Shown here: one piece after another, positions 33,001 through 43,744 of the stretch
How positions within the stretch are numbered: the stretch's first letter is position 1
Layout: every line of letters starts with the position of its first letter
Assembly: GCA_021521415.1 (NCBI GenBank)
Contig: JAIQDT010009053.1
Location: 1 to 64,000, forward strand
Origin: Bidens hawaiensis
Taxonomy: Eukaryota; Streptophyta; Magnoliopsida; Asterales; Asteraceae
DNA: 64,000 nucleotides
Direction of reading: 5' to 3'
The notes under the pieces: generated by a model
The model's database searches: none
What the model was told of the DNA's origin: nothing
The model's input: the letters and a program-made list of their open reading frames with translations, nothing else
Program-made: the position numbers and the translations under genes

Positions 33001-34901
33001 AAATGTTAAATGAAGGCAATCTTGCAGCAACATTGGATAGATATGTGTCAAAGCCGCGTGTGTATTTCGGATGCATTAAATCTAGTTTTGTTTTTTCTCA
33101 CAAGCAATCCAAATCCCTTCTTTCAAACTAATTTACTAATTTACTGCCTGAATTATGGTTTTGTAGTTGTTATGTAACTGAAAATCATGTTTATACATAT
33201 GTCAAGGGTGTGTATAGGTCGGTTTTGAGTTCAAACCAAACCAAAAATTAGTCTTTTGTAGATTTTTTTTCTTTTTTTGTGGCAATAAATTCGGTGTTTA
33301 GGTTTGTTAAATCTGTTTCTTTGTTTTTTATGAGTTTTAGCAGTGGTTTTGGTTTTTTGGGTTACACCATTTGAACCTCAAAATAATTTGTTTTCTCTTA
33401 TTTGGGGCATAGTATACAGGCTGAACTTTTGAGTCTCAAAATGTGTCTTAATTATATGGCCTTGACAATTTGAAAGTCAACCTTCAGTGCATAGTTTTTG
33501 TGCCGGTAGTTTAACTTTCATCGGTTCAACTATGAACTGCACAATTTCCAGAAATGCCCCTGGACATGATTCTGACACATATTCAGAATTTTTACTAAAG
33601 TTCTAAACCGTAACCTATGTGTTCACTTTTATGACTCGGCGCTACCAAAGTTAATCCACACCTGAATTATAAAATTAAAGTGCTGACCAGATGAAAAATT
33701 AAATAACCAACAAGGCATAATAACGCCTCGACTTAACTTTTGAGTTAAATAATTAACAAGGTAGAATGTTTATTGAGGATATCGAGCTCAAGATAGGCAT
33801 CCACTTATTCGTCTCCGAATGTGATGATAAGTGACTTTCTTTAAGACACGTTATCTTTGGGTTTTTTGTTTTTTACTTAACCTTTATTTTCATCAAAAAT
33901 TTATATGTGCATTTTCTTATTTAGTTTTTTTTTTCTAATTTTTAAGAACACCTTACTAGCATGCAAGAACTTAAATTTTTTTTTTCTTCATGAGGAACTA
34001 AGACCCAACCCATATACTCAATAAACAAATACCAAATTTTCACCCAATCTGACTCGAATCCAGCAGATTTCCCCATCTGACCCAACTTTAATCGCCTGTT
34101 AGTCTCATACATCTACAGTAAATTTTCAAGAATTCTAAGTAACTTTTTTGTTATTTTTATGTTCATTCGTGATTCAAATTTTCCATAAAACAGGAAGATT
34201 AATGTACACTATGGAAGGAAATCGCTATAGACATCGACATTGACTCCATAAGAAACATGGCACCTCCAGTAATCATCACCCTAATGTCCACTAAAGTCAA
34301 AGTTTGAAAGGTACATCCAGATTAGATCAGTTCAGGATCGGTTTGAAAATACAGTATTTAAGTTCTGTGTTTTTTTTGTTAGACACCAACTCATCTAGTT
34401 ACAAAATCCTTTGGTTTGTGCAGTTTTTTTTCTTTTCATTCTTGGTCTACCATGCCAGATAAAAGATGGTGAAAATGGAGATATACGCAACATCTCAGAG
34501 CAGTAGATTAGTATCACAGTTACGAGGTTTTGTTTTTTGTATGAGATTGGCACCATTGTATGTATGATTATTTAAAAGAATTTTGGTATGAGATGGTTAT
34601 ATTTTAATTTCTTCAACCAGTTATGGTATGCAAATTTGTATGTTATTCTTATTTCATTGAAATATTTTGGTAGAGTCTTGAATTATTTTTTTATTAACTA
34701 TCATTTCAAACAAGACGTTGGCTTCATTTTGTAAAGACCATTTCAAATTATTGGATATATTAGCAATGTTATCGACAGGAAAGATGCAAGTTTTCTCGGG
34801 AGTTGCTTAACCACATATAATATGGATAGACAACACGCATTTTATGAATAAGAAAACAAACAAAATTATTATACAATATATAATGAAGGGATTGATAAAT
34901 C

Positions 34902-35113
34902 TCTCTATATAATAAACAAGTGGCTTTCCATAAAATTCTCATTTTGCTTTTTACCAAATTTCTTCAAATTGCTGCATGGCATTTCCTAAATATTTTTTAA
35001 TTATTTTAACTCTGTATATAATAAACAAGTTGGGTCCACAAAATTCTTCTTTTATTTTTCACCAAATTTCTTCAAATTTTTACATGACATTTCCTAATTA
35101 TTTTAATTCAATT
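34902..35113 (+). repeat. Direct duplication of a 105-109 bp Helitron-like 5' segment
   Basis: Two adjacent copies begin tctctatataataaacaag (34902) and tctgtatataataaacaag (35011), both running through accaaatttcttcaaatt and catttcctaa. The start resembles Helitron 5' ends (TCT.TATA). No matching 3' end was assigned. Confidence 0.55.
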
Positions 35114-35264
35114 TCAAAATCAAACTTGTGATGCCTATTAAATCTTTATCATCCTAATTCACATGTTCTAACCCTTGCAATCACCATATCCATTACATTG
35201 AAATTTATCAGTATTCAAGGTAACTATCAAACCTTTGTAATCGGATTCACATAATCAATTGTTT

Positions 35265-35420
35265 CACCTTCACTTATTCAATCGGATTAACAACTTCAAT
35301 CGGAGTGAATCGATTCACCTACACATATTCAGTCGGATTCAATCGATTCATAGGTTCAATCGATCAATCTTCTTAATGCGATTTATTTAATCTGAATTAT
35401 GTAATCTGATTCACGTAATT
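35265..35420 (+). repeat. ATCGGATT / ATCGATTC word cluster
   Basis: Repeated aatcggatt, aatcgattca and taatctgatt words in about 150 bp. Another short-word cluster, this one in Helitron interior sequence. Confidence 0.55.
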
Positions 35421-35566
35421 GATTTATATGTAATCGTTGTCTTTCAATTGAAACTCTAATTCTATGATCATTATATAATACAAATTATTTACTTAGAGAT
35501 ATATTACAAAAAATTTAAAGTATGTCATCAGTTATCGATAAGTATTATTTAAATACATACATATTA

Positions 35567-36407
35567 TTTATACTATATATAATATAGGAGTGAGGGACCT
35601 CTTAAATTTTAAGAGGTACCACTCTTGTTGTGAATTGTGCAAGTAACAATGCATACAATTTTAAGAATTTAGGGGTAAAATAGTCTTTGCATTTCCAAAA
35701 ATAATATACAATAATGGTCCTTCAACTTTAATCAAGTTTTGTTAATATAGTAAATAGTTACATATTTCCCCCTAATTATTAACCAACTATCCCCACGACA
35801 TTTAAACGGCCGTAACTTTTTCACACGTTAATATTTTTTCTATAAAATTACACCATATAACCAAGCATTTTTTTATCTTTAATTTGAGTATGGTATTGTT
35901 GTAGTTAATTAATTTAAAAAAAAAACTAACTTATTGCATGATTATCAGTTACTACCGGAAATGGGATCTGACATGTTCGACTAATGATGTTGAACGGGTT
36001 AATACAAAAAGGGTTAATTTAGTTCATGTCGGGATGGGTTTAGATCGAAAGGGTTCATGTCAAAACGGGCTTCGGGTTAAAACGTTTTCGGGTCGAAACA
36101 GGTGTGTAAAAAAGGATTGGGTTAAAAGTAGTTTATTTGAAACTATTGTACATTTCATCTTACTTCTGCTTGTCGCCACCTGTTATACGCGTTCAAGCAT
36201 CAGTTACATGGATGACACTTTTTATACATATCGGGTTGCTCACGTATAGGCATTATGTGGAGCGCTTATTGGCACCGGTTACACACCCAATGCCACGTTA
36301 AATGCATACCACCATCGGGTTACGAACGTACCGTTGCGAGGTTATAAACGTAATAACACCGGTTGCGTTTGTATATACACCGTTGCATCGCGCGGGCAGC
36401 TGGCTAG
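35567..36407 (+). mobile_element. Hel-2: small Helitron nested in Hel-1
   Basis: The 5' end is TTTATACTATATATAATATA (second base decayed from the usual TC). The 3' end is gcatcgcgcgggcagctgg then CTAG at 36404-36407, followed by T, with a weakened hairpin. It lies between an A and a T. 841 bp, non-coding; it includes gggttaaaacg/gggtcgaaac words. Confidence 0.6.
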
Positions 36408-37767
36408 TCTTTAAATATACACATTAAAAAGTCCAAAAAAAGCAAGTTAATATAGTACAAGATTCAATGTTTAATAAGTTAACGAGTAAATGTCCTCGAA
36501 TATGTAATGTTTGAATTACTTTTAGTCTTAGTGGATTGTTTTCAAAGAATTATGGACTTTTATTGTTTATAAGGAGATGTTTGTGATAACAAAAAGAATA
36601 ACCCCTACCAAATATCTTATCAGTCTGCACATCATAATGCAACTTTGTATCATCCTTATTATACAGTTAATAATAAGCAATTTTAAATGATCGGCTTGGG
36701 TTCATGTTTAGTTTAAAATAAATTTGTTCAATGTATTTTTTAAGTAAAATGAGTTTGGCTCAAACGAGCATGATTTGAACAATTACTTACATTTTTTTTT
36801 GCATCTACTATTATTTTTATATTAAACTGTATATATATTTTTATGTGAATTCCTTGTCAAATAAAACAAAAGGGAAAAAGAAAAAAAACATTCACTTTAT
36901 AAGTAAAATGTTTTTTTTTTTTCTTTTTGGTTTTTAACTTTTAATATGCCATCATGTTTATAATTTTTTGTAAAACATTCTCATACCAAGACATACCAAG
37001 AATTTCATATGTAGACATTATGATTTCTTATGTTACGAAAACTATTTACAAATTTAATAATTATTAATAACCTTAAAGAAATTGGTTTGAAAAGGGTAAA
37101 AAGAAGACTTTTGTGAATTGGAAAATAATGAAGTTGGTTTCCTTGCTCCATATATTTTTATGTAGAAATTGATTTTTTATTTTATTTATTCATTATTTTT
37201 TGGGGTTTGATGTTTGAAGCAGTCGAAACAGGACTTTCGTGACTTAAAAACAAATAAATAAATTTAAGATAATGATCAAGTTTAAAGATGGCCATTCTGG
37301 ATTTGTATTTTCTTTAACCGCAAGTGTCAGCCACAAATTACCAGCAACATACTTTAAATGAAATTCGCATCTGAAGGCTAATTATAGATTTTTTTATTTG
37401 TTATTTTTGTAACATAAAATTTGCAAACTAAAGGTCATACATGTGTAGGGTGAACAAATCAAATATTTCGTTTCGAGTTAAGATATTGAGTGCAAGTCAA
37501 AATTCTCCAGTTCGTGGTCCAAGGGCAGTTTAGGGATTTGTGAAAGTTTGGTTCGTTTGAGTTAAAAGTTGCAGATTTTTGGTCCTATGGTAGTAAGAAG
37601 ATTTTGTCTCAGTTTTGCTAATATTTTAATCACTAAATTAGTTTTTAGCATTATATTTGTAGTTTGTGCATTTTCAAGAATTTAGATTTTTTGACTAACC
37701 CGCGTGTCACATGGATTCTAACCTAGTTAATTATACATGAGTACCGTGTCGTAAATTATTGTCACCG
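36408..37767. other. Hel-1 right interior
   Basis: A/T-rich DNA without recognisable genes or element motifs, up to the Hel-1 terminal hairpin. Confidence 0.4.
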
Positions 37768-37792
37768 CCGCATCGTGCGGGTTTCCAACTAG

Positions 37793-38902
37793 TGTGTGTG
37801 TGTGCATATATATATATATTTGTGCATTATAGTATGCAAAGAAAGACTTGAATACAAGAAATAAAGAAATATAAAACTAAATGAAAACCCAAAATTCAAA
37901 TATATTAGGGTTTAAGGAATAAAATATTCTGAGTAATTGTAATCTAAAACAAGGCCATTAGATTAGACCAGACTTAGCCATTTTGGCTGAAATACAATTA
38001 GGACAAGTATTGATATGTGTAACTCATATACAGTTAGCAGAGCTCAATTAAAGAAAAGGATAACGATTAATGGAGTGCGAAACAGGATCCAGGTGAGTTT
38101 CTAGCCCTATTCCTTGTTATGTTTTCGTAGCTGTGTGCATACTCGATGTGATTAGTTAATACGCTTACCTTAAGTGGTAAGTGCATGCCTTATATGTTTT
38201 ATGTATGAACGAATGCTTCTTAGTGCCTGAATGATCTTCGGATATTGCATGTACTTCCAGACGATGGTTTGATGATATGATTGTTGTATATGATGAATGA
38301 ATGATGTATGAATGTATGAAACTTGTAATTGTATATATAGAAATGTATGGCATGATAGTAGGTAAGAAAGGGAGACTGGACCCTAATAATATCCGAGGAT
38401 GGAGGGTACCAGACCCTAATAATATCCGAGGATGTAGGGCACCAGACCTTAATAATATCCAAGGTATGTAGGTCGTAATGCTCTTTATAATGAAAGGTTA
38501 GTTATGAATGTATATGGAAGAAACATGAACAAGTTAAGTATGTAATGCGTACCTTCAGGCACGTATATGTGTACGATAAGTAAGTTAATTGATTAACTAG
38601 AATTCACTCAGCGTAGCTGACTTTTAGTATGCACGCAGGTGAGTAGGATAAGGCATCTCGCTTGATGAGGACGCATGGCATGAAATTGAAGATACTGGCA
38701 TCTCAAGGAAATGTTATGTTATTTTAAAGACAATGTTTTATGTTTAAACGACTTGAATGATTGTTAAGACAAGATTTGAAAGTTATGCAATATATTTGAA
38801 GTTTTATATTCCGCGTTAAGTTTTAATTAACTTTGATATTTAGAACTGTGTTTATGAGTAAATCCAACGTCCAATGTACGGCTCCGGCAGCAGGGCCTTA
38901 CA
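37793..38902 (+). repeat. RE-A2 5' LTR, second part
   Basis: Resumes after the Helitron CTAG end, aligns with 45123-45622 of the 3' LTR (gtatgcaaag, attagggtttaaggaata, ttagccattttggctg), then carries the minisatellite (38366-38462) and ends GGGCCTTACA. Confidence 0.88.
38366..38462 (+). repeat. Minisatellite in the RE-A2 5' LTR
   Basis: Three tandem copies of about 33-35 bp with core ccagaccctaataatatcc then gaggatg. The shortest of the three positional equivalents. Confidence 0.8.
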
Positions 38903-38905
38903 AGT

Positions 38906-38917
38906 TGGTATTAGAGC
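38906..38917 (+). other. RE-A2 primer binding site
   Basis: tggtattagagc, 3 nt after the LTR end, one mismatch from the initiator-Met-tRNA complement. Confidence 0.85.
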
Positions 38918-39317
38918 AAAGTTCGAGAGAATTAAGCATCCTACATGCTTAGACTCGAACAGAGAATTAGATTAAAGTAAGAAAAGAAAGAAGATTCTAG
39001 TTCAAGATAGCCATGTGTCGCTTTAGTAAGCTCAGTAAAAGTAAAGCATATAGTTAAATAATGTATATTGATGTTAGCTTAATTGCCAAGGAAAGGATAT
39101 GTGAATGTTAAAGATAGGATTAATTGATTGTTTGATTGATTAACTGTTTAAAAGTAGAACTCAGCACAAATTGACTCATAAAGGGAAGTGTATAGGACAC
39201 GGTGAGTAACGTGATCAGCTAATCATAGCTGGTCACTGTTATTACCTGTTAGCCTTACTAGCCTTGTACTAAATAGTACCTTGAGTGATGATGTTTGTGT
39301 TTCCTTATAGAATACTA

Positions 39318-40583
39318 ATGGCTGGATCAAGCAAGACTATTAGACGAGGAGGTCGTATTGGACGTCATGGTAGGCCACGCATTGTTCGAGAACCTTCTAT
39401 AAGAACAACCACAAATACTGAGGGAGAAGGAAGTGCAGCTGGTCGAAACCCGAGCAACAACGAAGGGCGTCAGCTTGACCCTGCAGTTCAAGCAGCTATT
39501 GTTCAAGCTGTAGCTACTGCTGTGAAGAATCTGAGTCCTGAAGGATCTGCTAGAAGTTATGCAAGAATCGCTGAGAAGTCAAGGGAGAAGAGTAAGAAAT
39601 ATGACGATGGAGAGAAGAGGGATTCAAGTGAAGTCCGATTTGTTAAGGTTGATGACAGGAAGCGGGGCCGGGGCGGGTGTAACTACAAGTCCTTTAAGGG
39701 ATGTGACCAGCCAAAGTTGACCGGATTATGAGACACAATCACTACTCTTCAATGGATAACCGCCATGGACAAGATTATTCGAATTAGCTAGTGCCGTGCT
39801 GATCAAGCTGTGGGTTATGCTACCCAATCATTCGGTAAGAAAGCAATGTACTCGTGGGAGTCGATTGAGCAAAGAAAGAGTCGGGAGGAGATAAAAGCCT
39901 TAAACTAGGACGATCTAAAAGAGATGGTCATGAAACGGTTTTGTGCAGATGCCAAGGTTGAAAGGGCAGAGATGAAATTCTTGAATCTGAAGCCGGGTAA
40001 GATGACACACTGTGAATACCCTACTGAATTCAACCGCATGTCTAGGTTGGTTCCAGACATGGTGAACACTGAAGCCAATTGGATCAAGTGTTACATTAGG
40101 GGATTGCCGCAGAATGTTCGCGTCTTGATCAAGGCTAGTAGACCTGCTACCTTTGATTCTGTTGTAGGGCTCGCAAAAATGGTTTATGACGACTTGTCGG
40201 CAGATGATGTGGTGGCGGAAGTGAAGAAGGATAAGAAATGGGTCACTCCTGTCAAGCGATCAGGTACTCAGTTATGGAACCCTAAGGACAAGAAGTAGAA
40301 GGTGTGGCAGAGAAAGACATGCAAGACATGTGGAAATGTGCACGGTGGAGAGTGCAGGATTGGGATAAATGACTGCTATAAGTGTGGGAAGGTGAGGCAC
40401 TATGCTAACGAATGCAACGCGAAACCCACATGCTATAAATGTGGTAAGACGGGTCATTTTTCAAGGGAATGCACTGAGGGTGAAGCTGGAGGAAGCAGGA
40501 AGAAGGATGCTGAACAAGCTAGGCCAAGGACCATAGCCTTCATGCTGACCCAAGAGCAAGCCAACAAATTCCCGATGTTGTGA
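39318..40583 (+). pseudogene. RE-A2 gag with four in-frame nonsense codons
   Basis: Start ATG 39318 (MAGSSKTIRRGGRIG), just after the acceptor-like site. One frame continues to 40583, interrupted only by TGA at 39729 and TAG at 39789, 39906 and 40296. It holds a gag core (MVMKRFCADAKVERAEMKFL, CEYPTEFNRMSRLVPDM, YIRGLPQNVR) and zinc knuckles CKTCGNVHGGEC, CYKCGKVRHYANEC and CYKCGKTGHFSREC. Keeping one frame with only point nonsense changes suggests decay by substitution. Gag would bind RNA and form particles. Confidence 0.85.
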
Positions 40584-40950
40584 CATGTACGTTTTTAGTA
40601 AACAGTATTTATACTTTCGTATTATTTGTTTCAGGTGCCAACAAAAGTTCGTAGCCACACCATTTAGTAAACTAGCTAAAATGAAATGTTGCCTAGTGTC
40701 TGAAACGTTTATAGTAGAAACCGCTAGTGACACCTCGGTTAAAATAATGAAAATGGTTAAGGACTGTAAGATAGAGTTAGAGGGGCATGAGTTCCCTGTT
40801 ACTTTGTATGTTATGACCTTAGGAGGGTTCGATGTGGTTTTGGGAATGGATTGGTTGTCTAAGTATGAAGTTCAGATAGTGTGTAAGAGGAAGATAATGA
40901 CGTTAAAATCCTTGGATGGTAGTGCGGTGAAGTTTTATGGTGATAATAAA
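40570..40950 (+). pseudogene. RE-A2 protease relic with altered active site
   Basis: In the frame from 40573, VLFVSGANKSS stands where LFDSGADKSF is expected, so the catalytic Asp is Val. A shift then gives FVATPFSKL (about 40650). From 40684 the text has CCLVSETFIVETASD, FPVTLYVMTLGGFDVVLGMDWL. The protease would process Gag-Pol; loss of Asp and the frameshift both inactivate it. Confidence 0.78.
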
Positions 40951-40969
40951 ATTCTAGAGAGATTTAATA

Positions 40970-41660
40970 CCAGGAGCCCAACCCGTCGCGAAAGCGCCTT
41001 ACCGTCTAGCACCGTCCGAGATGAAGGAATTGATGTCCTAACTACAGGAACTCCTCAACAAAGGTTTTATAAGACCAAGTGTTTCCCCGTGGGGCTCGCC
41101 AGTATTATTAGTTAAGAAGAAGGATGGAAGTATGAGAATGTGCATTGACTATCGTGAGTTGAACAAGCTTACGGTAAAGAATAGATATCCTTTGCCAAGG
41201 ATTGATGATCTGTTTGACCAACTGCAAGGTTCAAGTTGGTTCTCACAAATAGATCTCAGATCAGGCTATCATCAATTGAAAGTGAAAGTGGCAGACATCC
41301 CTAAGACAGCATTTCGGATGCGGTATGGACACTACGAGTTTCTCGTGATGTCATTCGGTCTAACAAATGCTCCTGCAGCATTTATGGACATGATGAACAG
41401 GGTGTGTCGGCTGATGTTGGACAAGTCAGTTATCGTTTTCAACGACGATATATTGGTTTATTCAAAGAGTGAGTCTGATCATGCTGAGCATCTGAGGGAA
41501 GTGTTGGAAGTTCTGAAGGAAGAGAAGTTGTACGCTAAGTTTTCGAAATACGCGTCATGGTTGCGAGAAGTACAATTTCTAGGTCACGTGATCAATCCTG
41601 AAGGAATTACCGTGGAACTAGCTAAGATTGAGGATATAACAAATTGGAAGACTCCATAGA
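40970..41660 (+). pseudogene. RE-A2 reverse transcriptase relic
   Basis: Starts in a damaged SPYRMAP-type region near 40970-41110, then an open stretch 41132-41659: [54 protein letters not shown], catalytic [12 protein letters not shown] (both Asp kept) and [14 protein letters not shown]. It ends near a TAG at 41657. The frame before 41115 is shifted. The RT core is nearly complete, but the polyprotein is broken on both sides. Confidence 0.88.
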
Positions 41661-42222
41661 ACCCGACTGACATACGAAGCTTTTAGGGTTAGCTGGCTAC
41701 TATAGAAGATTCATCGAAGGCTTCTCCAAGATGGCCGCACCGTTGAATGGTATGACCTTAAATTCGGTAGTATTCAGTTGGGGTAAGTTTCAAGAAGAAG
41801 CTTTTGAGGAATTAAATAAAATACTCAAGCAAGCTCCAATCCTTGCTCTACCCGATGGTGACGAAGATTTGGTTGTTTGTACTGAAGCTTCGCATCGTGG
41901 GTTGGGTTGCATATTGATGCAACGAGGAAAAGTGATATCTTATGTGTCTAGACAGTTGAAATTCCATCAGAGTACTTATCCGAGACATGATTTAGAGCTA
42001 GCAACAGTAGTGCATGCTCTCAAGATATGGAGGCATTAACTGTATGGTACTAAGTGTACTATTTACATGGATCATAAAAGTTTAAAGTACTTCTTTGAGT
42101 AGAAAGAATTGAACATGAGGCGGAGAAGGTGGCTAGAATTGATAAAGGATTACGACTGCGACATTAAGTACTATCCTGGAAAAGCTAATGTGGTCGCCGA
42201 CGCGCTAAGTCGTAAGAACAAG
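41661..42222 (+). pseudogene. RE-A2 RNase H relic
   Basis: After a frameshift ([18 protein letters not shown]) the open part 41731-42039 includes [38 protein letters not shown] and [17 protein letters not shown]. The first catalytic Asp (TDAS) is Glu here. After a TAA at 42037 comes YMDHKSLKYFFE, a stop, [19 protein letters not shown], and [10 protein letters not shown] at 42198-42227. Confidence 0.82.
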
Positions 42223-42227
42223 GAAGT

Positions 42228-43447
42228 CATTGCAACAGTGAAGTCATATAAGTTGATTTATAGCTCAATTGTCTTTAAAGAAATCATCAAGGTAGAGTCT
42301 GAGGTGCTTGCAGATAATGGATTGATGAAAAAGGAAAGAATTGTTGGGCAACAAGACGAACTAATGGAAAACATTCATGTTTTTAAGATCATGTTTGACC
42401 GTATGTGGATCCCACGCCATGGAGATCTTAGAGCTCGAATCTTAGATGAAGCTCATAAGTCAAGGTATTCAATTCACCCAAGAACTACGAAGATGTACCA
42501 AGATTTGAAAAGAGACTACTGGTGGCCAGAAATGAAGAATGATGTAGTAGATTATGTCAGTAAGTGTTTAACTTGTTTATGAGTAAGAGCAGAGCATCAG
42601 AAGCCTTATGGTAAGATGCAACCTTTAGAGATACCATAATGATAATGGGAACACATCACCATGGATTTCATAACTAAGCTACCTCATACTACTAAGCATC
42701 ATGATACCATCTGGGTTATTGTGGACCTTTTGACCAAGAGTGCTCAATTTCTGCCTATACGAGAGGCTATCTCATCAGAAACGTTAGCAAGCTTGTTCAT
42801 AAAAGAGGTCGTGACTAAGCACGGAGTGCCACTGTCGATTGTGTCTGATAGAGATACTCGATTTACCTCAAGATTTTGGAAAAAGTTTCATGAAGCTATG
42901 GGAACGAGGTTGAATATCAGTACGGCATATCATCCTCAAGCAGATGGACAGTCTGAAAGGACGATCCAAACCCTTGAGGATATGTTACGTGCTTGCGTTC
43001 TAGACTTTGGAGGAAGTTGGGATGAACACCTACATCTGGCAGAGTTCTCTTATAACAAGAGTTAACACTCAAGCATTTTTATGCCGCCGTTTGAAATGTT
43101 GTATGGAAGACATTGTAGAACTCCCATATGCTGGGGAGAAATTGGTCAGAAAGAGTTGGGAAGTCTAGATGTTGTTCAAGAAAAATCTTCAAAGTTAGAT
43201 CAGATCAAGGAAAGAATGAAAGCTGCTCAAGACCGTCAAAAAGTCATATGCTGATAAGCGGCAACGACCGATTGAGATCAATGTTGGTGATAGTGTGATG
43301 CTCAAGGTCTCTCATTGGAAAGGAATCACTCGTTTCAGGAAGAGAGAAAACTTGAGTCCAAGGTACATTGGACAGTTTAAGATTATGGATCGTGTGGGTG
43401 AAGTGGCTAACAAGCTAGATATACCCGAGGAGTTAGAGGAATTCATT
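42228..43447 (+). pseudogene. RE-A2 integrase relic
   Basis: The zinc-binding domain ends [20 protein letters not shown] then CLTC (42450-42580). The core has [11 protein letters not shown] and [12 protein letters not shown] (42661-42755), [18 protein letters not shown] (42826-42880) and [18 protein letters not shown] (42930-42980), so DDE residues are recognisable. A TAA at 43063 (YNKS) and frameshifts follow. The C-terminal piece has INVGDSVMLKVSHWKGITRF (43277-43340). Confidence 0.82.
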
Positions 43448-43698
43448 CAACCTTCCATGTTTCTTATATGAGAAAATGTCTAGCTGATGACACATCCCAT
43501 GTGCCATTGGTGGGTATTGAGGTTGACAAACAGCTGTATTACATTGAGAAACCTGTGGAGATCGTAGATCGCAAGGAAAAGCAACTTCGTCACAAGGTGA
43601 TACCTTTAGTGAAAGTGATACGGAAGTATCGAAAATGGTCAGACGCTACATGGGAAGTTGACGAAGAGATGCGCAAGTTTTACCCAAATTTGTTTTAG
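43448..43698 (+). pseudogene. RE-A2 C-terminal chromodomain-like tail
   Basis: The open frame 43468-43698 begins in MRKCLADDTSHVPLVGIEVD and includes YYIEKPVEIVDRKEKQLRHK, IPLVKVI and ATWEVDEEMRKFYPNLF before TAG. This is the usual end of chromovirus pol, next to tttcggggacgaaactt and the purine tract. The chromodomain is of the divergent group and may have little histone binding. Confidence 0.75.
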
Positions 43699-43727
43699 TA
43701 ATAGTTAGGTTTCGGGGACGAAACTTG

Positions 43728-43744
43728 TTTAAGGAGGGAAGAAT
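43728..43744 (+). other. RE-A2 polypurine tract
   Basis: aaggagggaagaa immediately before the 3' LTR start at 43745. Confidence 0.7.

Larger units (their letters stand above)
30425..34901. other. Hel-1 interior, mostly non-coding
   Basis: Holds a GAGCTCG/GCTCGGGCT-rich stretch (30735-30860), TTCGGTT/AACCAAAAC low-complexity DNA (31085-31200), GGGTCAAAA-type words (32220-32540) and two exon-like pieces (31941-32026 and 32866-33000). No retroelement or Helitron protein motif was seen. Confidence 0.4.
27159..37792 (+). mobile_element. Hel-1: non-autonomous Helitron, 10.6 kb
   Basis: The 5' end is TCTATACTATATTAAA and the 3' end is CTAG followed by T, with a hairpin CCGCA-TCG-TGCGG (37768-37780) 9 nt before it. 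It interrupts the RE-A2 LTR between A and T, and the uninterrupted site is seen in the 3' LTR near 45122. No Rep/helicase gene was seen. It carries a C2-domain gene fragment, exon-like pieces, a solo LTR and a second Helitron. Part of its length is due to these later insertions. Confidence 0.85.
38093..39310 (+). promoter_or_regulatory. Candidate leader intron from LTR to gag
   Basis: A donor-like ccag/gtgagttt lies in the LTR (38091-38100), and an acceptor-like gtttccttatag ends at 39310, 7 nt before the gag ATG at 39318. Both sites are kept in RE-A1 (minus-strand gaggctagaaactcacctg equivalent near 2975 and ccttatag before 1510), and the donor in the solo LTR (29490). Splicing would remove the LTR end and primer binding site from a gag mRNA. 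This is inference from sequence. Confidence 0.4.
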
